The notes: generated by a model from the sequence alone, not told the origin. A stretch of 64,000 nt of DNA from Rhizosphaericola sp047606825 (GCA_047606825.1 JASGDY010000087.1:1-64000), one strand, 5' to 3'; positions 15,941 to 25,682 are shown, numbered from the stretch's first letter. Numbers and translations: made by a program.

Positions 15941-18043
15941 ATGAAGAATGTAGTAATCGAAAAGAAATGGATCCTGCTCAACAATGAGATCATGGTTAAG
16001 GATAACGATGAGTACCGTTTGGAAAAAGACAAAGAAGCGGTAAGGTCTTATTTTTTGGACTATGTCAACAAGAACACGGTGTTTTTCTACACCCTGAAAG
16101 AAAAAATCAACTATTTGATTGACAATGAATACTATATTGATTTTTACCAATGGTACACGTTTGGGGAGATGCAGGAAGTCTATGACCTGATATATAGCTA
16201 TAAGTTCCGTTTTCCTTCCTTCATGAGTGCATTCAAGTTTTTCCAGAGCTACGCGCTGCGGGACGATTCCGGGGAGAAATTCCTGGAAAGATATGAGGAT
16301 CGTGTGGCGGCCATCGCGCTGTTCCTGGCAAGGGACGATAAATCCAAGGCGAAAGAATTTGCCCGTTTGTTGATCAGTCAGGAATACCAACCGGCTACAC
16401 CTACGTTCCTCAATGCCGGCAAGAAACGATCGGGCGAGCTTGTCTCCTGTTTTTTGGACGAGGTAGGCGATAACCTCAATGGTATCGGCTATGCCATCGA
16501 CTCGGCGATGAAACTGTCGTCTATCGGCGGCGGCGTTTCGTTCAATATGTCCAAAGTGCGTGGCCGCGGCGAAGCAATCAAGGGTGTGGATGGACTGGCC
16601 AGCGGCGTGCTGCCCGTGATGAAAATCATGGAAGACACGTTCTCCTACGCCAACCAGCTTGGCCAAAGACCAGGTGCAGGTGCTACCTATCTCAATATTT
16701 TCCATAGTGATATCGAGGAGTTTCTGGATTGTAAAAAAATCAACGTGGACGAAAAGGTACGCATCAAGTCCTTGTCCATCGGTGTCATCGTCCCCGACAA
16801 GTTCATGGAGCTCGCTGCCAACGACGAGCCTTGCTATATTTTTTATCCGCATACCGTTTTCCGTGAATACGGCAAATACTTGGACGAGATGGACATGGAT
16901 ATCATGTACGAAGAACTACTGTCTAACCCCAACGTCCGCAAAAAGAAATTGAATGCCCGCGTATTGCTGGTCAAGCTGGCTCAGACGCAGAAAGAGAGCG
17001 GTTATCCTTATATCTTCTACAAGGACAACGCCAACAGGCAGCATGCGCTCAACCAGGTGGGACACATCAAGTTTTCCAACCTGTGCACCGAGATTATGCA
17101 GATGTCCGAGGTTTCCGATATCGGGGGTTACGGCGAGGCAGACAAAATCAACTACGGTATATCATGTAACCTCGGGTCGCTCAACATCGCGACCGTCATG
17201 GACCACAAAAACATCAAGGACGCCGTAAAATCGGCGATGACGGCGTTGACAATCGTTTCGGACATCACCGACATCAAAATGGTGCCTTCCATCAAAAAAG
17301 CCAACGAGGAACTGCACAGCGTCGGTCTGGGCGCGATGAACCTGCACGGCTACCTTGCCAAGAACTTCATCATGTACGAGAGTACCGAGGCGATGGATTT
17401 CTGCAACGTGTTTTTCATGACCGTCAACTTCTATTCCATCGAGCGTTCTATGGAAATCGCGCGCGAAAAAGGAGAAACTTTCAAAGGGTTTAAAAAGACG
17501 GACTATGCCAGCGGCAAATATTTTGACAAATACGTCCAGGAAGAATACCTACCCAAAACAAACAAAGTGGCGGCTCTATTTGAAGGTATTGAAGTCCCGA
17601 CAAAGGAAGACTGGGCTAGGCTGAAAGAACAGGTAATGGAACACGGTATGTACAATGCTTATCGCCTGGCAATCGCACCCAACCAGTCCACAGGTTACAT
17701 CATGAACGCAACGCCGTCCGTGATGCCTATCGTGGACATTATCGAGGTACGCGAATACGGCGACAGCACCACCTACTATCCGATGCCCTACCTCAACAAC
17801 GACAATTATTTCTTCTACAAGTCGGCATACGAAATGGATCAGACCAAGGTATTGCGTCTGGTTTCCGTCATCCAGCGGCATATCGACCAGGGCATTAGCT
17901 GCATCCTGCACACCAACAGTACCAACAGTACGCGCGACTTGGCAAAATATTATATCTACGCCCACAAGATGGGACTCAAATCCCTGTACTATACGCGTAC
18001 CCGCAAATCCTCTATTGACGAGTGCGTTTCCTGTGCGGTATAG
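15941..18043 (+). CDS. nrdE: Ribonucleoside-diphosphate reductase, alpha subunit, class Ib-like
   Basis: 700 residues, the NrdE size, with no N-terminal ATP-cone. Catalytic features: the first active-site Cys in GELVSCFLDE, the NLCTEIM segment with the thiyl Cys and Glu, the ISCNLGSLN Cys and the tyrosine pair in LKSLYYTRT; the tail ends ECVSCAV, the shuttle cysteine pair served by a redoxin. It reduces NDPs to dNDPs and needs a metal-radical beta subunit. No nrdF or nrdI follows; a terminator comes directly after the stop, so the beta subunit must be elsewhere. The preceding redoxin gene is probably in the same operon. Confidence 0.93.
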   Translation: MKNVVIEKKWILLNNEIMVKDNDEYRLEKDKEAVRSYFLDYVNKNTVFFYTLKEKINYLIDNEYYIDFYQWYTFGEMQEVYDLIYSYKFRFPSFMSAFKFFQSYALRDDSGEKFLERYEDRVAAIALFLARDDKSKAKEFARLLISQEYQPATPTFLNAGKKRSGELVSCFLDEVGDNLNGIGYAIDSAMKLSSIGGGVSFNMSKVRGRGEAIKGVDGLASGVLPVMKIMEDTFSYANQLGQRPGAGATYLNIFHSDIEEFLDCKKINVDEKVRIKSLSIGVIVPDKFMELAANDEPCYIFYPHTVFREYGKYLDEMDMDIMYEELLSNPNVRKKKLNARVLLVKLAQTQKESGYPYIFYKDNANRQHALNQVGHIKFSNLCTEIMQMSEVSDIGGYGEADKINYGISCNLGSLNIATVMDHKNIKDAVKSAMTALTIVSDITDIKMVPSIKKANEELHSVGLGAMNLHGYLAKNFIMYESTEAMDFCNVFFMTVNFYSIERSMEIAREKGETFKGFKKTDYASGKYFDKYVQEEYLPKTNKVAALFEGIEVPTKEDWARLKEQVMEHGMYNAYRLAIAPNQSTGYIMNATPSVMPIVDIIEVREYGDSTTYYPMPYLNNDNYFFYKSAYEMDQTKVLRLVSVIQRHIDQGISCILHTNSTNSTRDLAKYYIYAHKMGLKSLYYTRTRKSSIDECVSCAV

Positions 18044-18082
18044 AGCCATAAGGCCAAAGCGGAACATTTTAGACTTAAAGAC

Positions 18083-18126
18083 AACAACCGAGGCTATCCA
18101 AAAAATTGGATAGCCTCGGTTGTTTT
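18083..18126 (+). terminator. Intrinsic terminator after nrdE
   Basis: A stem of 17 bp (CAACCGAGGCTATCCA and complement) around a short A/T loop, followed by TTTT. Confidence 0.88.
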
Positions 18127-18253
18127 AGAATGGTTATTTATTGCCAAGGTTCGGCTAAACAACAGCCATGGGACTTGAATCTATGTCCTAATTTCGCGTA
18201 TTGTAAAAATCCATATATTTTCCTCTGTATAGGAGGCTTAAAAATACATTCTA

Positions 18254-19747
18254 ATGAAAAATTTAGTTTTGGTCGTCGGCTATTTACTGTGTAGTCTGCT
18301 TGTCAAAGGACAGCGCAATGAGGCCAATTATAGCCTGTCCATAAAAAGTGCCGACGCGCATGTGTTTGGGATAGCAATGGACTATGTGAATATTGCCAAT
18401 ACCGATACGGTGGACTTTTATCTACCCCGGTGGACACCAGGTTATTACCAGATAATGGATTTTGGACAGAGGCTGCGGAATTTCAAAGTGACAGATAGGG
18501 ATGGGACGGCTGTGCCATTCCGGGAAGTCGGAGATTCCCATTGGAAGGTGTATGCCCCCAATGGTACTGCCGTCCACGTCCAATACGACATGCAGGAAGA
18601 CAAGAATTTTGTGGCGGAGAGCTATGTGAACGCTGGTCGAGCCTATATCCTGCCGACCAATTTGTTTGTGTATAGCAAAGACATCCAGTATGGGAAAACA
18701 ATCAATGTACACATATCGAAGTACAGCCAATGGCCGGATGTATATGGGGCTGGGCTGGCACTGCTGCGCAACGATCCCGACAGTTGGACGTTCCATGCCC
18801 AAACGCTCGATGATTTCTATGACAGCCCCATTCTAATCGGCAAGCTGGATACGCTGCCTACATTTTACATCAAGGATGTCCCACATCAGTTTGTAGGTTA
18901 TGCAGTCGGGCATGGAGACTATACGGAAAGGCTGATGGGCGACATGCAAAAAATTATATCTCGGGCCATCGACATTTTTGGGGATATTCCCTACAGCAGA
19001 TATGTTTTCCTTGGCATTGGCCCGGGAAGGGGAGGGATTGAACACCTCAATTCCGCTTCTGTTTCGTTTGATGGTGATGGCATCAAAAACCAGCAGGACT
19101 ATCTGCGGACATTGAGTTTCTTGGCGCATGAATATTTCCACAATTTTAATGTTAAAAGAATCCGTCCGGTAGAGCTTGGACCTTTCGATTACCAGAATCC
19201 CAACCGCACACGTCAGCTATGGATTTCAGAAGGGTTGTCCGTCTATTATGAGCATTGGTTGCTATGGAAGACGGGGCTTTTTACCTATGATCAGTACCTA
19301 CAGACCTTTGCCGATGCGATGGACATTTATGAAAACAAGCCCGGGCATCTGATACAGTCGTTGGCATCCTCCAGTTGGAATACGTGGAGCGACGGTCCGT
19401 TTGGCAATCTAAGTGATACGGCCATTTCCTATTATGACAAAGGGCCTGTCGTAGGGCTGTTGTTTGACTGTGCCATCAAGCATTGTTCCAAAGGTCGATA
19501 CAGCCTGGAGTCCGTCATGCGCTACTTGTATGACAATTATTACAAAAAGCTTGGGAGAGGTTTCACGGAAGCCGAATTTAGGGAAGTGGCCATTCGGTTT
19601 GGGACAAAGGAAATCCTCCCTCTTTTTGACTATATCTATACGGCAAAACCTGTGGATTACAATCGATACCTCCACTGGGAAGGGCTGAAAGTCGTCAAAA
19701 CGAAGCATGGGGGAAAATGGGAATTTAAAATCCTCCAAGAGTCTTGA
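18254..19747 (+). CDS. M61-family metallopeptidase (glycyl aminopeptidase-like)
   Basis: 497 residues with a signal peptide (MKNLVLVVGYLLCSLLVKG), a beta-rich N-terminal domain and a thermolysin-like zinc site HEYFHNFNVKR at about residue 293, with the second Glu region LWISEGLSVYYEHW. GGIEHLNS is typical for M61. Usual M61 proteins run to about 600 residues and end with a PDZ domain; this one stops after the catalytic region, so the PDZ part is missing. Whether it is a natural short form or a truncation is unclear. Likely periplasmic. Confidence 0.88.
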   Translation: MKNLVLVVGYLLCSLLVKGQRNEANYSLSIKSADAHVFGIAMDYVNIANTDTVDFYLPRWTPGYYQIMDFGQRLRNFKVTDRDGTAVPFREVGDSHWKVYAPNGTAVHVQYDMQEDKNFVAESYVNAGRAYILPTNLFVYSKDIQYGKTINVHISKYSQWPDVYGAGLALLRNDPDSWTFHAQTLDDFYDSPILIGKLDTLPTFYIKDVPHQFVGYAVGHGDYTERLMGDMQKIISRAIDIFGDIPYSRYVFLGIGPGRGGIEHLNSASVSFDGDGIKNQQDYLRTLSFLAHEYFHNFNVKRIRPVELGPFDYQNPNRTRQLWISEGLSVYYEHWLLWKTGLFTYDQYLQTFADAMDIYENKPGHLIQSLASSSWNTWSDGPFGNLSDTAISYYDKGPVVGLLFDCAIKHCSKGRYSLESVMRYLYDNYYKKLGRGFTEAEFREVAIRFGTKEILPLFDYIYTAKPVDYNRYLHWEGLKVVKTKHGGKWEFKILQES

Positions 19748-19814
19748 GACCGATGAGGATGCAAGCACTATTCTCTATGTATTCATCAAGGACGCGTATC
19801 AAGGGCCGGTTGAC

Positions 19815-19876
19815 GATTTGCCCCTTGCTGAAACCCGGAACCATTTGTGTTCCAGCCTTTCAGCAAGGGGCAAATC
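19815..19876. repeat. 62-base hairpin with 19-bp perfect outer stem
   Basis: GATTTGCCCCTTGCTGAAA (19815-19833) pairs perfectly with 19858-19876. A second small stem GGAAC/GTTCC (19837-19841, 19849-19853) closes the loop. It sits after the M61 gene but is not followed by a T tract, so it looks more like a dispersed palindrome than a terminator. Confidence 0.75.
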
Positions 19877-20089
19877 CATCTCTTGATTAGCATTGTCGCC
19901 AATTATTCCATTGATGCTAGTTCGATTACTGATTTGTCCAGCCTTCATTTTACTACCAAGATTCCAACAGATATAGCGAATGCCAATGTTGGCGTTCCTG
20001 GACAGCGTTATTTCTATGCGCGTATCGGCTTAAAGATTTCGGGTATTGACGATATGTTGTTCTCGGACATTGAAAACATTTCGTTTTGA
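19877..20089 (+). pseudogene. Orphan 3' coding remnant
   Basis: About 70 codons are open with protein-like text (DLSSLHFTTKIPTDIANANV, ISGIDDMLFSDIENISF) ending in TGA. The upstream end runs straight into the hairpin, and there is no plausible start signal. It looks like the beta-rich C-terminus of a secreted protein whose front was lost. Family not recognised. Confidence 0.35.
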
Positions 20090-20470
20090 CACGTCTGAGT
20101 CAAAAATGTTGTTTTTTATTTTGTTGAATAGAATCGACAAAATAGTTATAAAAGTATCGAATGGGTTCGACACTTTTATATGTGTCCAAATGTTGCAGTT
20201 TCGTTGTGTATCGTAGCATGAGTTATTTTATAATGAATATAGTGGAGAATTATATGTATTGGGTTTCTGCAAATAGATAATGTATTTCTTGGGATGATAA
20301 TCTGCGTATAGCTTTTATATAATGAACAATTCGTTGGAAGGTAAGGCTTGAATTGATATCTAAATGACAGGAAATAGAAATTAAACCCTTTGTTAACGTG
20401 TTTTAAAGTTGTCGGGTTGTTCATTTTTTGCATTATCTTGGTTCGATTACCGTGGTTCAATTGAAGATTA
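20090..20470. other. AT-rich non-coding stretch with one hairpin
   Basis: No supported gene. The only clear structure is a hairpin at 20147-20180: TATAAAAGT.TCGAA against TTCGA.ACTTTTATA with a single mismatch and a 4-base loop. The strong A/T bias differs from the flanking genes. Confidence 0.5.
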
Positions 20471-20902
20471 ATGATTATAAGGAATAGAATGTTTAGAAAT
20501 ATTGTAATGTTGATTTTGTTTTGTATCGGTTTTGACTTTTCTGCGTTTCCGCAGAAAAACGAAACTGCAAAAATCGACAACGTCAAGCAGATAGATGTTG
20601 CCGACATCAATAGTTTCTATATAGGAAACAAAATGCCGCTGCAACCAATGCATTTTATTAAACTTCCGATTGGTTCCATACAGCCCAAAGGTTGGCTAGC
20701 AAGGTATCTTCAATTACAGCGGGACGGAATCACTGGTCACCTCGGCGAGATCAGTGCTTGGCTCAGCAAAAAAGACAATGCATGGTTGAACCCAGATGGA
20801 AAAGGTAAATGGGGCTGGGAAGAAGTTCCCTATTGGCTCAAAGGTTATGGCAATCTTGGCTATATATTAAAAGACCAAAAGATTATTTCCGAAACCAATT
20901 AA
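20471..20902 (+). pseudogene. Truncated GH127-like (beta-L-arabinofuranosidase-type) glycosidase, N-terminal fragment
   Basis: 143 residues: a signal peptide (from MFRNIVMLILFCIGFDFSAF), then text matching the N-terminus of GH127/DUF1680-related proteins (LPIGSIQPKGWLARYLQLQ, DGITGHLGEIS and WGWEEVPYWLKGYGNLGYI). The family normally exceeds 600 residues, with its catalytic barrel entirely downstream. Here the frame stops at SETN and 14 bases later the next gene begins, so the catalytic part was deleted. A secreted but inactive peptide could still be made. Confidence 0.7.
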
Positions 20903-20916
20903 TCAAATAGTAAATT

Positions 20917-23403
20917 ATGTATCGTCGTAGCAAGTTACTTGTTTTCATAGTATGTAGTTATGTATATGCCACGTCAGGTCTTTTCGCGCAGACGCGGAAA
21001 GCGCCATCGTATCCACTGATTACGCATTCGCCTTATTTTAGTATTTGGTCGGCTACGGATGCATTGAATGCCTCCACGACCCAACACTGGACAGGGACGG
21101 AACAATCGCTGATAGGAATTGTACAGGTCGATAATAATTTTTATCGTTTTCTCGGTGCGCCTCAGGTAAAGTTTAAAAGTATTGTATTTGCTGAATCAGG
21201 TAGCAATGAAGTGAAATACATAACCGAAGAGCCAGCTAATGACTGGAATAGTTTGGGTTTCAACGATTATAACTGGCAAGCAGGAAGTGAACCCTTCAGT
21301 GACAATATATCTATCGGTAAGACTTCATGGACAACAAAAGAAATATGGACGCGCAAGCTTTTTGACTACAACGGAGACGACCTGTCCGACTTGTCGCTCG
21401 CATTGCAGCACGACGACGACGCGGAAGTTTTCGTAAATGGTACAAGCGTATTAAATATTAGCGGTTCCAACAACAGAATAGAATATTTTGATTTAAAAAG
21501 CAAAATACTTCCGCTGCTCAAAAAAGGCAAAAACATATTGGCGGCGCATTGTGTCAATACGGGCGGTCTGTCCTATCTTAGAACCGATATCGTTACAAAA
21601 GAAAAGACACTTGTTGACAATACCATACAGTTGGCCACCCAAAATGACGTAAAAATAAAGGCAACACAGACAATTTATAGTTTTACGTGCGGGGCTGTCA
21701 ATTTGGACGTAAAATTTATTTCTCCTTTGTTGGTGCAGGATTTGGATATTATGTCGCGTCCTATTTCCTATATTGCTTATAGTGTCAAAGCCAATGATGG
21801 CAAGGCGCATAAGGTGCGTGTTTATTTCGGCGCATCTTCTGATATTGCTGTCAACCAAGACTGGCAGAAAGTCAATGCCATTACCGTTGACAATCCATCC
21901 ATGAAGATATTAAAAGTAGGCACCGTTGACCAACCCGTTTTGCAAAAGAAAGGTGACGATGTGCGTATTGACTGGGGGTATTTTTACGTGGGTGTCAATA
22001 AAGGAAGCGGCGCACAGCAGTATTTAACTCAATCGGATATGGAGGGTATCCAATCATTCATAGTTGGTCAATACACTTCAACGGAAAAATCTTTGCAGGG
22101 AACAAAGCTGATGCTCAATACGGTTTTGGATTTTAATAAAGTTGCTGCCAACCCGTCCGAAAGGTTTATTGAATTAGGGTATGACGAAGATTATTCTGTC
22201 CAATATTTCCGGCAAAACCTACGGCCTTATTGGAACAAAGACGGAAACCATAACTTGGCAGAGCTGCTTGCTACTGCAAGCAAAGATTACCGTTCGGTCG
22301 TTGCGCAATGCAATGCTTTCGACGCATCGTTGTACAAAACCTGCTTAAGTTCTGGTGGCGAGCATTACGCCAAACTATGCGAATTGGCTTATCGCCAAAG
22401 CGTTTCCGCACACGCGTTATTACAAAGTCCGCAGGGACAACTTTTGTTTCTTTCAAAGGAAAATTTCAGTAACGGCTCTATCAATACCGTAGATATCACC
22501 TATCCTTCCGCGCCGTTATATCTGGTATATAATCCTGAATTGTTAAAAGGAATGATGAACGGTATTTTTTATTATAGTGAGAGCGGTAAGTGGACCAAAC
22601 CTTTTCCATCACATGATTTGGGAACTTATCCATTGGCCAATGGACAGACTTATGGAGAAGACATGCCAGTCGAGGAATCCGGAAACATGATGATATTGGC
22701 GGCAGCGATATCAAAGGCCGAGGGCAATGCCAACTATATCAAAAACCATTGGACAACATTGTCCACCTGGGTTGATTTTCTGGTAAAAGAGGGCTTTGAC
22801 CCGACCAACCAATTGTGTACGGATGACTTTGCCGGTCACCTTGCGCGTAATGCCAATCTCTCTTTAAAGGCGATTGTCGGTATCGATGGATACGCAGTGA
22901 TGGCCGACCTCTTGGGCGAAAAGGCAACTGCCGATAAATACCATGACATTGCGAAAAACATGGCCAGCAAATGGCAGACAATGGCGGACGAAGGCGACCA
23001 TTTCGCTTTGACGTTCGATAAAGGCAATACGTGGAGCCAGAAGTACAATATGGTCTGGGACAAAGTATTGGGACTGCATTTATTTCCACAGGCAGTTTAT
23101 GATAAGGAAATACATTATTATCTTACTAAACAAAACGAATATGGCCTACCATTGGACAGCCGAAAATCTTATACCAAAAGCGACTGGATTATGTGGACTG
23201 CCGTATTTTCTAGCAATAGCAAAGACTTCAGCGCATTCATAGACCCAATCTATCGGTACGCTACAGAAACGCCGACGCGCGTTCCTTTGAGTGACTGGCA
23301 TGAAACAACGGACGCAAGACAGGTCGGTTTTCAGGCACGGAGCGTCGTTGGTGGATATTTTATGAAAGTACTGGCGGACAAGCTCGCATCGAAGCAAAAG
23401 TAA
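20917..23403 (+). CDS. Secreted glutaminase-A-like protein (DUF4965/DUF5127/DUF1793 type)
   Basis: 828 residues with a signal peptide ending LFAQ. Layout matches the GtaA-like family found in Bacteroidota and fungi: an N-terminal segment (PLITHSPYFSIWSATDALN), a beta-sandwich (about 90-400) and an all-helical C-terminal domain (LAYRQSVSAHALLQ, MPVEESGNMMILAAAI, DFAGHLARNANLSLKAIVGI, PLSDWHETTDARQVGFQARSVVGG). The helical part resembles (alpha/alpha)6 glycosidase folds; glutaminase activity is known for fungal members, but bacterial substrates are uncertain. It directly follows the truncated glycosidase, perhaps a remnant of a polysaccharide-use locus. Confidence 0.85.
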   Translation: MYRRSKLLVFIVCSYVYATSGLFAQTRKAPSYPLITHSPYFSIWSATDALNASTTQHWTGTEQSLIGIVQVDNNFYRFLGAPQVKFKSIVFAESGSNEVKYITEEPANDWNSLGFNDYNWQAGSEPFSDNISIGKTSWTTKEIWTRKLFDYNGDDLSDLSLALQHDDDAEVFVNGTSVLNISGSNNRIEYFDLKSKILPLLKKGKNILAAHCVNTGGLSYLRTDIVTKEKTLVDNTIQLATQNDVKIKATQTIYSFTCGAVNLDVKFISPLLVQDLDIMSRPISYIAYSVKANDGKAHKVRVYFGASSDIAVNQDWQKVNAITVDNPSMKILKVGTVDQPVLQKKGDDVRIDWGYFYVGVNKGSGAQQYLTQSDMEGIQSFIVGQYTSTEKSLQGTKLMLNTVLDFNKVAANPSERFIELGYDEDYSVQYFRQNLRPYWNKDGNHNLAELLATASKDYRSVVAQCNAFDASLYKTCLSSGGEHYAKLCELAYRQSVSAHALLQSPQGQLLFLSKENFSNGSINTVDITYPSAPLYLVYNPELLKGMMNGIFYYSESGKWTKPFPSHDLGTYPLANGQTYGEDMPVEESGNMMILAAAISKAEGNANYIKNHWTTLSTWVDFLVKEGFDPTNQLCTDDFAGHLARNANLSLKAIVGIDGYAVMADLLGEKATADKYHDIAKNMASKWQTMADEGDHFALTFDKGNTWSQKYNMVWDKVLGLHLFPQAVYDKEIHYYLTKQNEYGLPLDSRKSYTKSDWIMWTAVFSSNSKDFSAFIDPIYRYATETPTRVPLSDWHETTDARQVGFQARSVVGGYFMKVLADKLASKQK

Positions 23404-23643
23404 AAAGGCAAGCGCAAAAAAGCGACCGATGTTGACATTACAGCGAAGTCTAGGCGGTAAATTGTATCAATTATTCCTCAATATTTATCATTTTACGATG
23501 ACAGAAGTATAAAAAAACATGTTTCAATGGACTAAATTTCTGAGGATTTCAAGTATTTTCACCCAAGTAAAATATTTTTCTTTCAAAATTTTCATTGTTT
23601 ATCAATTACTTATGAAAGTATGATAAAAAATTCTTCCCATAAA

Positions 23644-23675
23644 TTTGTCCCATCCAAACTATTATCTGACCTTTG
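23644..23675 (+). promoter_or_regulatory. Promoter of the rplM-rpsI operon
   Basis: TTTG (23644-23647), 20 bases, GACCTTTG (23668-23675). The leader of about 45 bases contains a small CCGG...CCGG hairpin (23694-23711), possibly relevant to ribosomal-protein feedback, though that is a guess. Confidence 0.65.
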
Positions 23676-23728
23676 CGCTTCAAAATTAAAAAACCGGCGG
23701 GATAGCACCGGACTAAAATTTATTTAAA

Positions 23729-24172
23729 ATGGCAAATTTACATTTCACGACCAAGCATGCAAATGCGGCTACCGTACAGCGTAACTGGTACGTTGTCGAC
23801 GGTACTAATCAAACCGTAGGTCGTATTGCTGCGCGCATCGCAGCCATCCTCAGAGGGAAAAATAAACCTTACTACACGCCCCACGTGGACTGTGGTGACT
23901 ACGTCATCATCGTCAACGCTGAAAAGGTGGTATTGACAGGTAAGAAGATGGATCAGAAAATCTACGACCACTTCACTGGCTACCCCGGCGGTCTGAAAGA
24001 GGAAAAGGCAAAGGACCTCATCAAACGTCGCCCTGAAGTAGTGATGGAAAGAGCGATCAAAGGTATGCTCCCCAAAAACAAGCTGGGACGTAAACTGTAC
24101 GGCAAACTTTTCGTCTATGTCGGAGAAAACCATCCACACGCAGCGCAGAAACCGCAAGAAATCAAATTTTAA
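23729..24172 (+). CDS. rplM: 50S ribosomal protein L13
   Basis: 147 residues, full length. Landmarks: WYVVDGTNQTVGRIAARIA, the GGLKEEKAKDLIKRRPE loop and the end PHAAQKPQEI. An early-assembling 23S rRNA-binding protein. First gene of rplM-rpsI-rpsB-tsf, an order common in Bacteroidota. Confidence 0.98.
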   Translation: MANLHFTTKHANAATVQRNWYVVDGTNQTVGRIAARIAAILRGKNKPYYTPHVDCGDYVIIVNAEKVVLTGKKMDQKIYDHFTGYPGGLKEEKAKDLIKRRPEVVMERAIKGMLPKNKLGRKLYGKLFVYVGENHPHAAQKPQEIKF

Positions 24173-24213
24173 TTCATTCATTTCCTGACACGCTCAGGCG
24201 AAAACAATAATAA

Positions 24214-24603
24214 ATGGAAAAACAAATAAATGCCGTAGGCCGTCGTAAAGAAGCCGTGACACGCGTTTTCCTCAGCAGAGGAGAAGGCAAGATTACCGTC
24301 AACGGTAAGGATTACAAACAATATTTTACTTTGGCATACTTGCAGAACCAGGTGGAACTCCCACTGAAAACTGTTGAGGCACTTGACAAGTTTGACGTTA
24401 AAGTCAACGCTACTGGCGGTGGTTTCAAAGGTCAGGCAGAAGCTGCCAAACTGGGCATTGCCCGCGCACTCATCGAAACGGACAGTGAACTGCGCCCGGC
24501 TTTGAAAGCGGCTGGTCTCTTGACACGTGACTCCCGTAGCGTTGAACGTAAGAAATTCGGTCACAAGAAAGCACGTCGTAGCTTCCAGTTCAGCAAACGT
24601 TAA
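24214..24603 (+). CDS. rpsI: 30S ribosomal protein S9
   Basis: 129 residues with N-terminal AVGRRKEAVTRVF, GGGFKGQAEAAKLGIARAL and the C-terminal basic tail KARRSFQFSKR whose last Arg reaches the P-site tRNA. 41 bases after rplM, almost certainly co-transcribed. Confidence 0.98.
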   Translation: MEKQINAVGRRKEAVTRVFLSRGEGKITVNGKDYKQYFTLAYLQNQVELPLKTVEALDKFDVKVNATGGGFKGQAEAAKLGIARALIETDSELRPALKAAGLLTRDSRSVERKKFGHKKARRSFQFSKR

Positions 24604-24609
24604 TACTCA

Positions 24610-24716
24610 ATTTGAAGATTTGAAAATTTGGAAATTTGAAAATCCCTTTCTCGAAACGGTGCTTCTTTTCTTCCATATTCAAATCTTCGAATCCTCAAAT
24701 TATCAAATCTTCAAAT
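24610..24716. repeat. Inverted repeat in the rpsI-rpsB gap
   Basis: ATTTGAAGATTTGA (24610-24623) and its exact complement at 24703-24716 enclose further GAAAATTTG words. This fills the whole 123-base gap between two co-oriented ribosomal genes. Confidence 0.65.
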
Positions 24717-24726
24717 CATACTCATA

Positions 24727-25617
24727 ATGGAACAAAATACTTCTTTGCAACAGCAGCTTTTGGATGCTGGGGTCCACTTCGGACACTTGAAGAAGAAATG
24801 GAACCCGAAAATGCTTCCTTACATTTTCGCTGAAAAGAAAGGTATCCATATCATCGACCTGAACAAAACCGTTGATGCGTTGCAGGAATCTGTTGCCGCA
24901 TTGAAACAGATAGCGAAAAGCGGTAAGAAAATCATGTTTGTTGCGACCAAGAAACAAGCAAAAGACATCGTTGCCGAATGTGCTAAGAAAGTCAATATGC
25001 CTTACGCAACCGAACGTTGGTTGGGCGGTATGTTGACCAACTTCAACACCGTACGAAAAAGCGTCAAAAAAATGCAGAGCATCGACAAGCTGCTCGCTGA
25101 CGCAAACGCCGAAAGCCTGACCAAAAAAGAACGTCTCACGCTGAGCCGCGACAAAGAGAAAATGGAAAAGGTATTGGGCGGTATCGCCAACATGAGCCGT
25201 CTGCCATCCGCTTTGTTCATCGTTGACATTGGCAATGAACACATTGCTCTTGCGGAAGCTAAACGATTGGGTATCACTACTTTCGGCATGGTTGACACCA
25301 ACTGTGACCCGAACAAGGTAGACTTCGCCATCCCTTCCAACGACGATGCGACCAAGTCCGTCGCCATCATCACCAACTACGTTACTGCAGCTATCGCAGA
25401 AGGTCTTGTCGAAAGACAAGCAGCGAAAGAGGACGATGAGGAAGAAGTGGACAACGAAGCCGAAAAGAAAGCAGCACGTCTGCAAGCGGAAGCCGAAGCT
25501 GAAGGTGGTCACAGCCGTGGCGGTAGAAGCCAGGCTCCTGGCAACGGCCCTGCAAAACGCCGTGTTCCAGGTGGCGCAAGCCGTCGCCCATCCAGCGGTG
25601 GCGCTCCCAAAAGATAA
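24727..25617 (+). CDS. rpsB: 30S ribosomal protein S2
   Basis: 296 residues. The conserved core covers about the first 230 (LLDAGVHFGHLKKKWNPKM, GKKIMFVATKKQA, RWLGGMLTNF, and DTNCDP for the C-terminal core). It has an extra tail of about 60 residues rich in Glu/Lys and then Gly, Arg, Ser and Pro (low complexity), as often seen in Bacteroidota S2. S2 is needed for S1 binding to the 30S subunit. Followed by tsf, the usual partner. Confidence 0.98.
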   Translation: MEQNTSLQQQLLDAGVHFGHLKKKWNPKMLPYIFAEKKGIHIIDLNKTVDALQESVAALKQIAKSGKKIMFVATKKQAKDIVAECAKKVNMPYATERWLGGMLTNFNTVRKSVKKMQSIDKLLADANAESLTKKERLTLSRDKEKMEKVLGGIANMSRLPSALFIVDIGNEHIALAEAKRLGITTFGMVDTNCDPNKVDFAIPSNDDATKSVAIITNYVTAAIAEGLVERQAAKEDDEEEVDNEAEKKAARLQAEAEAEGGHSRGGRSQAPGNGPAKRRVPGGASRRPSSGGAPKR

Positions 25618-25649
25618 GATAGTTGCCTGGCAACTATTGATATAACGAT

Positions 25650-25682
25650 AAGACCTTATAGACTACAACGCTATAAGGTCTT
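25650..25682 (+). terminator. Hairpin after rpsB (possible attenuator)
   Basis: AAGACCTTATAG, 9-base loop, CTATAAGGTCTT: a 12-bp perfect stem with only TT following. A second small palindrome ATAGTTGCC/GGCAACTAT lies just before it (25618-25637). Partial termination or RNA processing between rpsB and tsf is possible. Confidence 0.5.

Noticed and set aside
15917..16852. 311-codon frame opposite nrdE
   Set aside because: Antisense shadow of a gene with all catalytic motifs.
24610..24716. CRISPR-like repetition of GATTTGAAAATTTG words
   Set aside because: Words are short, not evenly spaced and arranged as an inverted repeat; no cas gene is in the window.
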